Part shown: one piece after another, positions 29,740 through 38,555 of the stretch
How the letters are laid out: each line of letters begins with the position of its first letter
Numbering within the stretch: position 1 is the first letter of the stretch
From: Candidatus Endomicrobiellum glyptotermitis
GTDB taxonomy: Bacteria; Elusimicrobiota; Endomicrobiia; Endomicrobiales; Endomicrobiaceae
Direction: 5' to 3'
Length of the DNA stretch: 64,000 bases
Assembly: GCA_031267715.1 (NCBI GenBank)
Contig: JAIRYQ010000002.1
Location: 372,001-436,000 of the forward strand
Translations under genes and position numbers: made by a program
The notes under the pieces: generated by a model
Databases searched by the model: none
Seen by the model: the letters and a program-made list of their open reading frames with translations, nothing else
Told to the model about the DNA's origin: nothing

Positions 29740-30345
29740 CTATCTTATTCCCATACTAAATGTCAATAATTTGTGTAAATTATTGACATTCCTTTTTAAA
29801 TCTATCTTAGATCCAGAGTTGTCTACAACAAAATCAGCAAGCTCAATTTTCTTTTTTATCGGCATTTGAGAATCGATTCTTATTTTCACTTGATACGTGT
29901 CCAGTTTATCTCGTATAGCAAGACGATTAACTTGAACGTCATGAGGAATCCAAATAGCCACAGTTTTATCACATATTTTATCTAGCCCAGCTTCAAAAAG
30001 AAGTGGAGCATTAACTAATATCATATCGTTGCTTATTTTGTGTTGAGATATCGCTTCATTTATACGTGGAATTATATATGAATGAAGAATCTTCTCAACT
30101 TTGGATTTTATTTTTTTATCTGAAAAAATCATGCTGGCAAGTTTCTCTCTATTTAAAGTTCCATCAGCACATAAAATACCTTGTCCAAGATCATTCGCAA
30201 GTCTGCTTAAAACCAACTTACAATTTTCAGTAACCTCACGTGATATTTTATCAGCGTCTATACTACAAGCTCCCAATGATTCAAAACATTTAGCTGTTTC
30301 ACTCTTACCAGTGGCAATTCCCCCAGTTAGTCCTATTATCATCAT
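29740..30345 (-). CDS. coaE: Dephospho-CoA kinase
   Basis: Last step of coenzyme A synthesis: phosphorylates the ribose 3'-OH of dephospho-CoA. About 201 residues. P-loop IIGLTGGIATGKSETAKCF at the N-terminus, SIDADKISREVTEN near 33, and LLFEAGLDKICD with the lid region following. Starts at ATG 30345 or 30342, overlapping the polA stop (ATGATG over TGA), so translation is coupled to polA. The last codons contain a perfect 14-bp inverted repeat (29759-29790). Confidence 0.93.
   Translation of the reverse strand: MMIIGLTGGIATGKSETAKCFESLGACSIDADKISREVTENCKLVLSRLANDLGQGILCADGTLNREKLASMIFSDKKIKSKVEKILHSYIIPRINEAISQHKISNDMILVNAPLLFEAGLDKICDKTVAIWIPHDVQVNRLAIRDKLDTYQVKIRIDSQMPIKKKIELADFVVDNSGSKIDLKRNVNNLHKLLTFSMGIR
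29759..29790. repeat. Perfect 14-bp inverted repeat inside the end of coaE
   Basis: Arms AATGTCAATAATTT and AAATTATTGACATT separated by four bases (GTGT on the plus strand). The whole element is within the coaE coding sequence, about 20 bases before its stop. No T-run follows on the minus strand. It could fold in the mRNA as a 3' hairpin for transcript stability, or act as a DNA-binding site ahead of rho. Confidence 0.8.
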
Positions 30346-33161
30346 ATTTTTTTCATTTCCCCCCAATTTTTTCCAACTCTAACATCAACAACCACAGGAA
30401 CACTCAAATTTACAGAGTTTTCCATCTTATTTTTTATAATCGGAAGCATATCTTCAAGTTCCTCAATTGGAACTTCGAAAAGAAGATCATCATGAACCTG
30501 TAAAAGCATTAAAGATTTATAGCCTTTAAGTTTAATCTCATTATATATCTCTATCATGGCAATTTTTATTATATCCGCAGAACTTCCTTGAATCGGAGTA
30601 TTTAGGACTATTCTTTCGGCAGCGTTTTTAATTCTGACATTTACTGAACGCAATTCTGGGACAAATCTCACTCTTCCATTAATGTTACAAACATACCCGT
30701 CTCTTAAGGCTAGCTTAATAACTTGATCCATCCACAATTTTACACCACTATATCTCTTAAAATATCCATCAATATATTCTTTTGCCTTTGAAAACGGAAT
30801 GTTTAACTGTTTTGAGAGTCCAAAAGGAGACATTCCATAAACTATACCAAAATTTATCGATTTTCCAATTTTTCTTAAATCGTCAGATACAGATTCGTTC
30901 TGAGGAACATTAAAAACTTCTCTAGCTGTCGCGCTGTGTACATCCGCACCATCTTTAAAAGCTCTAATAAGTTTTTCATCCTGTGAGACATGAGCTAACA
31001 CCCTCAAATCAATTTGTGAATAATCAGCAGATAAAAAAATCTTGCCGTTTTCTGATATAAACGCTTTTCTAAACTCTCTCCCGTAAACGGATTTCATAGG
31101 TATATTTTGCAAGTTAGGCTCTGTTGACGATAACCGTCCAGTAACAGTTATAGCTTGATTAAAAACAGTATGAACCCTACCCCCTCCACAAGCACAGCAG
31201 CTCATTATAGGGGATATATAAGTGCTTTTTAATTTTTTGAGCTCTCTGTACTTTAATACCATAGCGGGAAACTCATAAGAAGACAACCCGCTTAACACTT
31301 CTTCATCCGTAGAATAACCAGTTTTAGTTTTTTTGATTATTGGAAGATTAAGTTTATCAAACATTACATGTGAAAGTTGTCTAGTTGAATTAATATTGAA
31401 TTCTACGTCCGCCACTTTATAGATATTACCTTCAACTTCCTCTAGTTTAGAAATTATCTTCTCATTAAATTTATTCAAAAAAGATGAATCTATTTTTATA
31501 CCAGAAATCTCCATTTCTGAAAGAATTTCAATTAAAGGCATCTCTACATTAAAGAAAAGCGATGAAAGGTTTTTCTCTTTTATAAATAAACCAAGTATTT
31601 TATACGCGGCAAAAGATGCCGCAGAAATAGAATTCGCATATTTTGCACTGTCTTCTATTGAAGAATCCGCAAGTGCAATTCTTTTCGTTCCTTTTCTTAA
31701 GTAACTATCATCACCTGCTTTAAAATTTAAATACTCTGTTGCAATATAACTTATATTGTGAGGCTCTGTAGGATTTAGACAGTATGAGGCAAGCATCACA
31801 TCAAAATATATACCATTTAGTTCAATCTTCAATGTTTTATAAATATTTCTCTCTTGTTTTAAATCGTCTCCTATTTTTTTTATCCTATTCGAAGAAAACA
31901 ATAAAAGGAAGATATCTTTAAATTCATCAATAGTTATTTGAGGGACATTCAAATCGCTATGCCCAATAGGAAAATAAAAGGCTTTATTCTCAGTAAACAG
32001 AGACACACCAATAACACACATTTTTAAGGAATCCGGTAAAGATTTTATTGTTTTTATTGCAAAAATACCAGAGTGTTCTATCAACTTTGCAACTTGAATT
32101 GCTTTCTCTTTACTGTTTACGATTTCGCTATCAAATTTAAATGGCATCGTGCTTAGTATTTCTGAATCAAGAAGTCTTTTATTTTCAGAACTAGAAAAAT
32201 CTATTTCATAGCTTCCAACATTTATATTTTTAACAATAAAATCAACTCTATTACAGCTATTTTCATTTTTCAACTTTTTAATAGAAAACTCAGAATTTTT
32301 AAAAGACCGATGTAGATGTGAATATTTCTTAAGAAAACTTTTAAATTCATACTTTTCAAAAAAAGGAATAGCCTTATTTATATCCAAATCTTTACTTTTA
32401 AAATTTTCAAGTTCAAAACTGAAAGGAACCTGTCTATCCAAATCTACTAACTTCTTACTTAGCAATGCATTCTCTTTACCGCATTTAACTAATTTTCCTA
32501 CATTTCCCTCTATGGAATCTAAATTCTGTAAAATATTTTCAAGAGTTCCGAACCTCTTAACAAGTTTAACAGCAGTTTTTCGACCAATACCTTTTATCCC
32601 CGGAACATTATCAACAACATCCCCAATCAAAGCAAACACATCTGTAAGTCGTTTAGGCGTAACTCCATATATTTCCTCAATTTTTTTTGCATCATACATA
32701 ATATTTTTAGAGTCATTCCAAATTAACACATTTTGTTCTTCCACCAACTGAAAAATATCTTTATCACCGGTAACAATAACGCTTTGCACACCAATTTTTT
32801 TATTACTCTCAACCATAGTGGCAATTAAGTCATCTGCTTCATAACCTTCTATCTCTACTTTCGCCATAGCCAAAGCTTCAACAGCTTCTTTTGCGATAGG
32901 CATCTGACTTACAAGAGCTTCATCAGGTGAACTTCTGTTGGCTTTATAATCTTTAAATATCTCGTACCTAAAATTTTTTGATGGGTGGTCAAAACAAACC
33001 ACAATATAGTCAAATATAAAATTACTTTTAATCTTAAGTAACAACTTTATAAAACCATAAACTGCACTTATTTGTTGCCCACTGGAAGTAGAGAGCGGTG
33101 GTAAAGCATGATAGGCCCTGTGAATGTAAGCATTCCCATCTATAACAAAAAATCTTTTCAT
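30342..33161 (-). CDS. polA: DNA polymerase I, with degenerate proofreading domain
   Basis: Repair and Okazaki-fragment polymerase. 939 residues from the ATG at 33161 (a TTG three codons upstream is in frame). The 5' nuclease domain is intact (DGNAYIHRAYHALP, EGYEADDLIATM, VTGDKDIFQLV, VPGIKGIGRKTAVKLV). The middle 3'-5' exonuclease domain keeps the fold but lacks its metal-binding acids: motif I reads FAIKTIKSLP and motif III YANSISAAS. Polymerase motif A is DYSQIDLR (Asp where E. coli has Glu710), motif B is RKIGKSINFGIVYG, and motif C is VHDDLLFEV (Asp for Glu883). The stop overlaps coaE. Confidence 0.95.
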   Translation of the reverse strand: MKRFFVIDGNAYIHRAYHALPPLSTSSGQQISAVYGFIKLLLKIKSNFIFDYIVVCFDHPSKNFRYEIFKDYKANRSSPDEALVSQMPIAKEAVEALAMAKVEIEGYEADDLIATMVESNKKIGVQSVIVTGDKDIFQLVEEQNVLIWNDSKNIMYDAKKIEEIYGVTPKRLTDVFALIGDVVDNVPGIKGIGRKTAVKLVKRFGTLENILQNLDSIEGNVGKLVKCGKENALLSKKLVDLDRQVPFSFELENFKSKDLDINKAIPFFEKYEFKSFLKKYSHLHRSFKNSEFSIKKLKNENSCNRVDFIVKNINVGSYEIDFSSSENKRLLDSEILSTMPFKFDSEIVNSKEKAIQVAKLIEHSGIFAIKTIKSLPDSLKMCVIGVSLFTENKAFYFPIGHSDLNVPQITIDEFKDIFLLLFSSNRIKKIGDDLKQERNIYKTLKIELNGIYFDVMLASYCLNPTEPHNISYIATEYLNFKAGDDSYLRKGTKRIALADSSIEDSAKYANSISAASFAAYKILGLFIKEKNLSSLFFNVEMPLIEILSEMEISGIKIDSSFLNKFNEKIISKLEEVEGNIYKVADVEFNINSTRQLSHVMFDKLNLPIIKKTKTGYSTDEEVLSGLSSYEFPAMVLKYRELKKLKSTYISPIMSCCACGGGRVHTVFNQAITVTGRLSSTEPNLQNIPMKSVYGREFRKAFISENGKIFLSADYSQIDLRVLAHVSQDEKLIRAFKDGADVHSATAREVFNVPQNESVSDDLRKIGKSINFGIVYGMSPFGLSKQLNIPFSKAKEYIDGYFKRYSGVKLWMDQVIKLALRDGYVCNINGRVRFVPELRSVNVRIKNAAERIVLNTPIQGSSADIIKIAMIEIYNEIKLKGYKSLMLLQVHDDLLFEVPIEELEDMLPIIKNKMENSVNLSVPVVVDVRVGKNWGEMKKI

Positions 33162-33185
33162 ATATTTCAAATCACAACTTTAGCA

Positions 33186-33201
33186 GCCATTCAACAATGG
33201 C
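33186..33201. repeat. Short hairpin upstream of polA
   Basis: Arms GCCATT (33186-33191) and AATGGC (33196-33201) with a CAAC loop, in the 118-base trxB-polA spacer. It lies about 25 bases before the polA start, so it could affect polA translation. No T-run follows it. Confidence 0.35.
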
Positions 33202-33279
33202 AAAACGTTAAAAACATCTTACAAACAATAACTTGTTTTATAATCACATCTGCTATTCCAAAACTAATTTAACAAAGTT

Positions 33280-34197
33280 TTATTTTACTTGAGCTTCTAT
33301 ATAATTTTGTGCACTTACGGCAGCTTGAGACCCATCCGAAGCAGCTGTTACAATTTGTCTCAATCGCTTTTTTCTTATATCGCCGCATGCAAAAACCCCA
33401 GAGATAAAGGTATTCATGGTTTCATCCGTAACAATGTATTTCATTTCATCAAGTATAACATTCGGAAGAAATAAAGTATTTGGAATTAAACCTATAAAAA
33501 CAAAAATGCCATCTGTGCCTAAATATCTATCCTCATGAGTTTTTACATTAGTTATCACTACTTTATCAATGGAGTCTTCCCCTAAAACTTCTTTCACTAC
33601 ACTGTTATACAACACTGATATATTTTTACATAGTACCACTCTTTCCTGAAGGACTTTTATAGCTCTTAAAGAACTTCTTCTATGGATAACAGTTACTTTT
33701 CTTGCAAATTTAGATAGATAAACTGCTTCTTGAATTGCAGAATCCCCACCCCCTACAACCAACACATCCTTATCTCTATAAAAAGGAGCATCGCATACAG
33801 CGCAGAAAGATACACCCCTGCCAATGAATTTTAATTCTCCGGGTACATTCATTTTTTTTACAAGCGTTCCAGCAGCTACAATAATACTCTTGGTTTCATA
33901 AGTTAGTTTTCTTGTAATTACTTTTTTAAAAAAGTAATTACATTCAATAGAAATAACCTCATCGTAGATTAGTTCTGCACTAAAATCTTTTATCTGTTTC
34001 TCAAGTCTCACAGCGAGATCAAAACCGCTAATTCCCTCGCAAAATCCCGGATAATTATCGATCATATCAGTCATTAGCATTTGGCCACCGCAAGCATTTT
34101 TTTCTATAAGCAATGTTTTTAACCTTGCTCTTGAAGCATAAAACGCCGCCGACAACCCACTAGGACCTCCTCCAATAACAACGACATCATAAATCAT
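33280..34197 (-). CDS. trxB: Thioredoxin-disulfide reductase
   Basis: NADPH-dependent flavoenzyme that reduces thioredoxin. 305 residues. FAD motif VVIGGGPSGLSAAFYASRA at the N-terminus; redox pair in SFCAVCDAPFY near 132 (usual CATCDG); NADPH-binding VVGGGDSAIQEAVYLSKFA near 147; C-terminal GVFACGDIRKKRLRQIVTAASDG. ATG start. 37 bases after trxA, its substrate, so the pair is probably co-transcribed with def and fmt. Confidence 0.95.
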   Translation of the reverse strand: MIYDVVVIGGGPSGLSAAFYASRARLKTLLIEKNACGGQMLMTDMIDNYPGFCEGISGFDLAVRLEKQIKDFSAELIYDEVISIECNYFFKKVITRKLTYETKSIIVAAGTLVKKMNVPGELKFIGRGVSFCAVCDAPFYRDKDVLVVGGGDSAIQEAVYLSKFARKVTVIHRRSSLRAIKVLQERVVLCKNISVLYNSVVKEVLGEDSIDKVVITNVKTHEDRYLGTDGIFVFIGLIPNTLFLPNVILDEMKYIVTDETMNTFISGVFACGDIRKKRLRQIVTAASDGSQAAVSAQNYIEAQVK

Positions 34198-34234
34198 AGT
34201 AAATCCTCAATCTGGTGTGCACGTTGGGAGGGGA

Positions 34235-34552
34235 TTAAAGGACGCTGTCAATAATTTTTTTTATCTCATTTTTAGGTTTAAGCCCCACCATTTTTTGTAA
34301 AGGAAAACCATTTTTAAACAAAATTAAACACGGTATTGATGCGATTTGAAATTTTGTAGACAAAGACATATTTTTATCCGTATTCACTTTGACTACTTTT
34401 ACTATATTTTCATAATCGCAGACAAGCTCTTCAATAACCGGGGTGAGCATCTTGCACGGGCCACACCACGGAGCCCAAAAATCAACCAATACCGGCAAAA
34501 TTTCCAATAAAACCTCTTTTGAAAAATCACATTCATCAACTTCAAGTAGCAT
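34235..34552 (-). CDS. trxA: Thioredoxin
   Basis: Small cytoplasmic dithiol reductant reduced by TrxB. 105 residues with the active site WAPWCGPCKML near 25, the cis-Pro loop IASIPCLILFKNG near 70, and the terminal helix. The ATG at 34552 is preceded one base away by a run of nine G that must contain the Shine-Dalgarno sequence; another ATG lies just before the G run, in frame only while the run stays a multiple of three long. The inner ATG gives the usual length. 37 bases before trxB, 40 after fmt. Confidence 0.94.
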   Translation of the reverse strand: MLLEVDECDFSKEVLLEILPVLVDFWAPWCGPCKMLTPVIEELVCDYENIVKVVKVNTDKNMSLSTKFQIASIPCLILFKNGFPLQKMVGLKPKNEIKKIIDSVL

Positions 34553-34592
34553 ACCCCCCCCCATTGGCGTCTGTTAAGTATAAAATTACAAA

Positions 34593-35549
34593 TTACATTC
34601 CTTCAACAGAGAAACGATCACCTACGGAGAGTTGCCCCCCCTGAACAAAACTCCAAGCATCCATAACAGGTTTACTTTCAAGTTTCATTTTTACAACTAA
34701 AATTTTTCCAGCAGCACATGACACAGTAAAACCTCTATTCTTTTCTATAGAACATACAATCCCAAAGCCACAATTTAAAGAATCACTGTTAAACACTTTT
34801 ATTTCAATAAATTTAATTCTTTTGCCTGTAAGTTTGCCAAAAGAAACTATTGAATACACTCCTGGCCAAAGATATAAACCTCTAAATTTATTATACACAT
34901 CACTAGCGCTTTTATTCCAGTTAATCAACCCACTTCTCTTTTTTAAGGATGGAGCAAAACTCGGCACTCCAATTTGAGGGGTTGACTTATATTCCCCGCT
35001 TTCAAAAAATTCAAGAGTTTTATTCATAACAACTATGCCCAGAGGGATAAGTTTACTGAATAAAGTTTCAGCAGTATCATTTACATCTATAACAATCCTT
35101 TCTTGAATTATTATATCACCGCTATCAAGGTCATCTCCAATATAGAAGGAAGATACGCCAGTCTCAGTTTCTCCATTACATAAAGCGTATTGAACTGGAG
35201 ACGCTCCCCTTAACTTAGGAAGAAGTGAGAAATGCACATTAAAAGTTTTATATTTAGGAAGACTAAAAATACTTCTTGGAATAAGTTTGCCGTAAGATAC
35301 AACAACGCCTACATCCGCACCGAATTTTTTTATTTTCTTGATAACATCAGTAGTAAATTTCTCAACTTGCATAAAATCAACATCATTCTCTATAGCATAA
35401 ACTTTTACTGCAGAGAAAACAAACCTTCTACCTCTAAACGCAGGTCTATCGGATTTTGTAATAACCAAAACTTTATGATTATTTTTACAGAGCTCTTCAA
35501 GATAATATCTTGAAACAATAGATGTACCAAAAAATAATATCTTCACCAC
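34593..35549 (-). CDS. fmt: Methionyl-tRNA formyltransferase
   Basis: Formylates the initiator Met-tRNA using 10-formyl-tetrahydrofolate. 318 residues. N-terminal Rossmann-like domain with KILFFGTSIVSRYYL, catalytic region FNVHFSLLPKLRGASPVQYA near 105 (Asn, His) and GVSSFYIGDDLDSGDIII near 135 (Asp); C-terminal OB-fold tRNA-binding domain. Start is GTG at 35549 (a second GTG follows), overlapping the def stop by seven bases. def-fmt is the classical pair for adding and removing N-formyl groups. Confidence 0.95.
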   Translation of the reverse strand: MVKILFFGTSIVSRYYLEELCKNNHKVLVITKSDRPAFRGRRFVFSAVKVYAIENDVDFMQVEKFTTDVIKKIKKFGADVGVVVSYGKLIPRSIFSLPKYKTFNVHFSLLPKLRGASPVQYALCNGETETGVSSFYIGDDLDSGDIIIQERIVIDVNDTAETLFSKLIPLGIVVMNKTLEFFESGEYKSTPQIGVPSFAPSLKKRSGLINWNKSASDVYNKFRGLYLWPGVYSIVSFGKLTGKRIKFIEIKVFNSDSLNCGFGIVCSIEKNRGFTVSCAAGKILVVKMKLESKPVMDAWSFVQGGQLSVGDRFSVEGM

Positions 35550-36052
35550 TTACCTGTATTTCTATTCCTTTTTACTTTTTTTTCAACAAATCTTCTTTTC
35601 CACTCCGGAAGATAATCTATAAATAGCTTTGCATCTAAATGATCCACTTCATGTTGAATAGCTCTGGACAATAAATCCTGGGATTTAATTTCCAATTCCC
35701 TACTATTTAGATCTGTATACCGAACAACAACTCCATTATAACGTTTCACATTTTCGTAAAAACCTGGGAAAGACAAACACCCTTCCTTATCAGATATTTT
35801 ATTTCCATCGGATGAAATAATAGTAGGGTTTATCATAATAATCGGCGATTTTTTATCCAAATCTACAGCAATAACACAAAGTCTCACTGACACCCCTATC
35901 TGCGGAGCAGCTAAACCAACTCCATTAGCTAAATACACCGTTTCAAGCATATTGTAAGCGAGTCTTTTTACATCATCATCAACTTCAAGGATGACTTTTG
36001 ATTTTTTTCTTAAAATAAGATCGCCGTATTTTTTTATTTCGAGTATCGCCAT
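35543..36052 (-). CDS. def: Peptide deformylase
   Basis: Metalloenzyme that removes the formyl group from new proteins. 169 residues. All three motifs are present: GVGLAAPQIG near 46, EGCLSFPGFY near 93 (metal-binding Cys), and QHEVDHLDAKLF near 136 (HExxH-type with Val for the usual Ile). ATG start. Seven-base overlap with fmt. A possible promoter lies at 36158-36186. Confidence 0.95.
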   Translation of the reverse strand: MAILEIKKYGDLILRKKSKVILEVDDDVKRLAYNMLETVYLANGVGLAAPQIGVSVRLCVIAVDLDKKSPIIMINPTIISSDGNKISDKEGCLSFPGFYENVKRYNGVVVRYTDLNSRELEIKSQDLLSRAIQHEVDHLDAKLFIDYLPEWKRRFVEKKVKRNRNTGKW

Positions 36053-36157
36053 AATAACATAAACACCAGATAAGGTATCTTACTTAAAAATAAAACTCCA
36101 AACACTGCACTGAGATATATCAAAGATAAGCGACCATCTTCACCATTTATAAGTTCT

Positions 36158-36186
36158 TTATTAAAATTACTTGTTACTACAATCAA
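36158..36186 (-). promoter_or_regulatory. Possible promoter for def-fmt-trxA-trxB
   Basis: TTGATT (36181-36186) and TAATAA (36158-36163) on the minus strand, 17-base spacer, about 100 bases before the def ATG. Reasonable spacing but boxes only moderately close to consensus in an AT-rich spacer. Confidence 0.4.
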
Positions 36187-36316
36187 TATTCAATCCTAAA
36201 CCCTACATCCTCAATCATCCATAACATTAAAACAAAAACATCCACATACTTTTTATCTGGTAACAACAGTTACAACAAAAACTAGATCGCACTATTAAGT
36301 AATATGATGAAAACCT

Positions 36317-36337
36317 AACATTGGTTACCTCAATGTT
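36317..36337 (-). terminator. Possible hairpin after tRNA-Val
   Basis: Arms AACATTG and CAATGTT with a seven-base loop, starting eight bases past the tRNA-Val 3' end on the minus strand, followed by AGGTTTTC. It may be a weak terminator or a processing hairpin; the T-run is short. Confidence 0.45.
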
Positions 36338-36344
36338 CCCGCAA

Positions 36345-36417
36345 TAGGCAGTGCAGGGCTCGAACCTGCGACCTTTTCTTTGTAAGAGAAATGCTCTCCC
36401 GCCTGAGCTAACTGCCT
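36345..36417 (-). tRNA. tRNA-Val (anticodon UAC)
   Basis: 73-base cloverleaf on the minus strand. Acceptor AGGCAGT pairs perfectly with ACTGCCT, discriminator A; D arm TAGCTCAGGCGGGAGAGC; anticodon stem TTTCT/AGAAA with loop CTTACAA, anticodon TAC; T arm GCAGG-TTCGAGC-CCTGC. CCA is not encoded. The first pair is A-U rather than the usual G-C. A TTGACA stands at 36486-36491 upstream, but the -10 box is unclear. Alone between purB and def. Confidence 0.95.
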
Positions 36418-36565
36418 ACTCTTATATTTACAAAAATGTGAGTGATGAAAAATTAAAAATATTTCAAAAAACTTCTTCGCTACTCTGTCAAAGTTCGTTT
36501 TCTATAACCCTTTAACCAGCACTAAAAAACAACATACTAAATTCCATATCTCATTTTAAGACCAT

Positions 36566-37858
36566 TTATTTAAAAACTCTTTTAAAAATATAATCAACAT
36601 TTTTAAACTGTGAATTAACATCACAATTTCTTTTTATCTCCTCTACAGTCAAATGTTTCTTTATATCTTGATTTCTCAGACACGCTTCCTCTATACTTAT
36701 TTTATTATCCCTTGCATCAAAAGCTACAATTTGAACCATAACATAAGCGTTTTCTCTTAAAATCCCTTTATCAACAAGAGAAAGCAACAGTGTACCTGAA
36801 AAGATAATATCTTTTGTTTTGTCTAAATTCACTTGCATATTTTCAGGATAAACGTTAAGTCCTGATAATAAAGTCTGCATTCTAACAAGCATATAATGCA
36901 AAATTATTGAAGCATCTGGGAGCATAATTCTTTCTGTAGAGGAATGACTTATATCTCGTTCGTGCCATAACGCAATATTTTCCATTGCAGTTAGGGCATA
37001 TCCTCTAAGAACTCTTGACAACCCGCATATATTTTCAGAAATTATTGGATTTCTCTTATGAGGCATAGCTGAGGAGCCTTTTTGTCCTTTAGTAAAAGGT
37101 TCTTCAACTTCTGATAATTCTGTCCTTTGCAAATGTCTTATTTCCATCGCAATTCTTTCAAGAGCAGCACCTACATGAGCAAGTATAGAAAAGTAAACAG
37201 AATGTCTATCACGAGGAATAATCTGTGTTGATACAGGCTCTGCTTTCAGACCCATTTTTTGACATACATATTCTTCAACCCTCGGACTCAAATGCGCCAT
37301 AGTACCTACAGCGCCAGAAATTTTACCATAACTTACAGTTTCAAGAGCAAAATTGAGTCTATCTAAAGACCTCAAAATTTCACAATACCAAGAAGACACT
37401 TTCAGTCCGAAAGTCATTGGTTCTGCATGAACACCATGTGTTCTTCCCATTATAGGAGTCATCTTATATTTATTAGCCAACTTGCAGATTATAATAGCTA
37501 GCCTCTTTGTTTCATCAATAAGTAGATTTGTCGCTTGTTTAAGCTGCGCTCCAGTAGCAGTATCCAAAACATCAGAAGATGTCATGCCAAGATGCAAAAA
37601 TCTGCCCTCAGGACCTACAGTTTCAGAAACAGCAGTCAAAAAAGATATCACATCGTGTTTGACAGTAAGTTCAATTTCATTGATTCTCTTAACACTAATC
37701 TTAGCTTTTCGTTTTATTGTCTCTACAGCCTCTTGAGGAACTGCGGCAAATTTCGACATAGCTTCAACAGCAAAAATCTCAACCTCAAGCATTTTTCTGA
37801 ATCTATTCTCATCCGACCAGATTTCAGCCATTTCAGGTCTACTATAACGCAGGATCAC
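36566..37858 (-). CDS. purB: Adenylosuccinate lyase
   Basis: Acts twice in purine synthesis: releases fumarate from SAICAR and from adenylosuccinate. 430 residues. Conserved GRTHGVHAEPMTFG near 139 (catalytic His), and the family signature SSAMPHKRNP near 262 in the mobile catalytic loop. The start is GTG at 37858 with GGAGG nine bases upstream; an overlapping ATG is out of frame. Last gene of the merged pur/pyr cluster, 81 bases after purN. Confidence 0.96.
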   Translation of the reverse strand: MILRYSRPEMAEIWSDENRFRKMLEVEIFAVEAMSKFAAVPQEAVETIKRKAKISVKRINEIELTVKHDVISFLTAVSETVGPEGRFLHLGMTSSDVLDTATGAQLKQATNLLIDETKRLAIIICKLANKYKMTPIMGRTHGVHAEPMTFGLKVSSWYCEILRSLDRLNFALETVSYGKISGAVGTMAHLSPRVEEYVCQKMGLKAEPVSTQIIPRDRHSVYFSILAHVGAALERIAMEIRHLQRTELSEVEEPFTKGQKGSSAMPHKRNPIISENICGLSRVLRGYALTAMENIALWHERDISHSSTERIMLPDASIILHYMLVRMQTLLSGLNVYPENMQVNLDKTKDIIFSGTLLLSLVDKGILRENAYVMVQIVAFDARDNKISIEEACLRNQDIKKHLTVEEIKRNCDVNSQFKNVDYIFKRVFK

Positions 37859-37939
37859 ACATTTTTACCTCCTTCTCCATTTTAACTTCCAAATTCCTGT
37901 TTTTATTATATTTAACAACCATTACAACAATGCGCAATT

Positions 37940-38545
37940 TTAAAGATTTTTATTTAAATCACCTATTAAAATTTTTATCGCTTCAGGGTATATTTTGTGC
38001 TCTACAGCCAAAACTCTCCCTGCTACATCCTGTGGCATATCATTCTCAAAAACCCTGACCTCTCTCTGCATTATTATCTTTCCTGTATCATAATTTTCAT
38101 CTACAAGATGCACCGTAGCCCCAGATACCGTCTCTCTTGATTTTACAACAGCTGCATGAACATGACAGCCATACATCCCCTTCCCTCCGAACTTAGGCAA
38201 AAGAGCTGGATGAATATTCAAAACCTTGTTACGATAATCTCTTATTATTCTTTGACCAACGAGTCTTAAATAACCAGCAAGACAGACAATATCCACCTTC
38301 ATACCTTGAAGTTCTGTGAGTATAACGTCGTTAAAAGACTCTTCATCTTTAAAACTCTTCCTTTCTACGCAAGCAAACTTTATACTCTCCTTTTCCGCTC
38401 TTTTAAGCGCGTAAGCATTAGGATTATTTGAAATGACTAAAACAACTTTTGCCAAACCCTTTAAGATCCCACCATTAGTAGAATCTATTATAGATTGTAA
38501 ATTTGACCCTTCACCAGATGATAAAACCCCAAGACATTTTATCAT
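37940..38545 (-). CDS. purN: Phosphoribosylglycinamide formyltransferase
   Basis: Third step of purine synthesis, using 10-formyl-tetrahydrofolate. About 201 residues. LGVLSSGEGSNLQSIID at the N-terminus (phosphate loop), catalytic NIHPALLPKFGGKGMYG near 100 with Asn and His, and HLVDENYDTGKII near 131 with the Asp. The frame extends upstream; ATG at 38545 gives the standard start, ATG 38554 is also possible. The gene start overlaps the end of purM, its usual neighbour. Confidence 0.94.
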   Translation of the reverse strand: MIKCLGVLSSGEGSNLQSIIDSTNGGILKGLAKVVLVISNNPNAYALKRAEKESIKFACVERKSFKDEESFNDVILTELQGMKVDIVCLAGYLRLVGQRIIRDYRNKVLNIHPALLPKFGGKGMYGCHVHAAVVKSRETVSGATVHLVDENYDTGKIIMQREVRVFENDMPQDVAGRVLAVEHKIYPEAIKILIGDLNKNL

Positions 38546-38555
38546 GCAAGTCATC

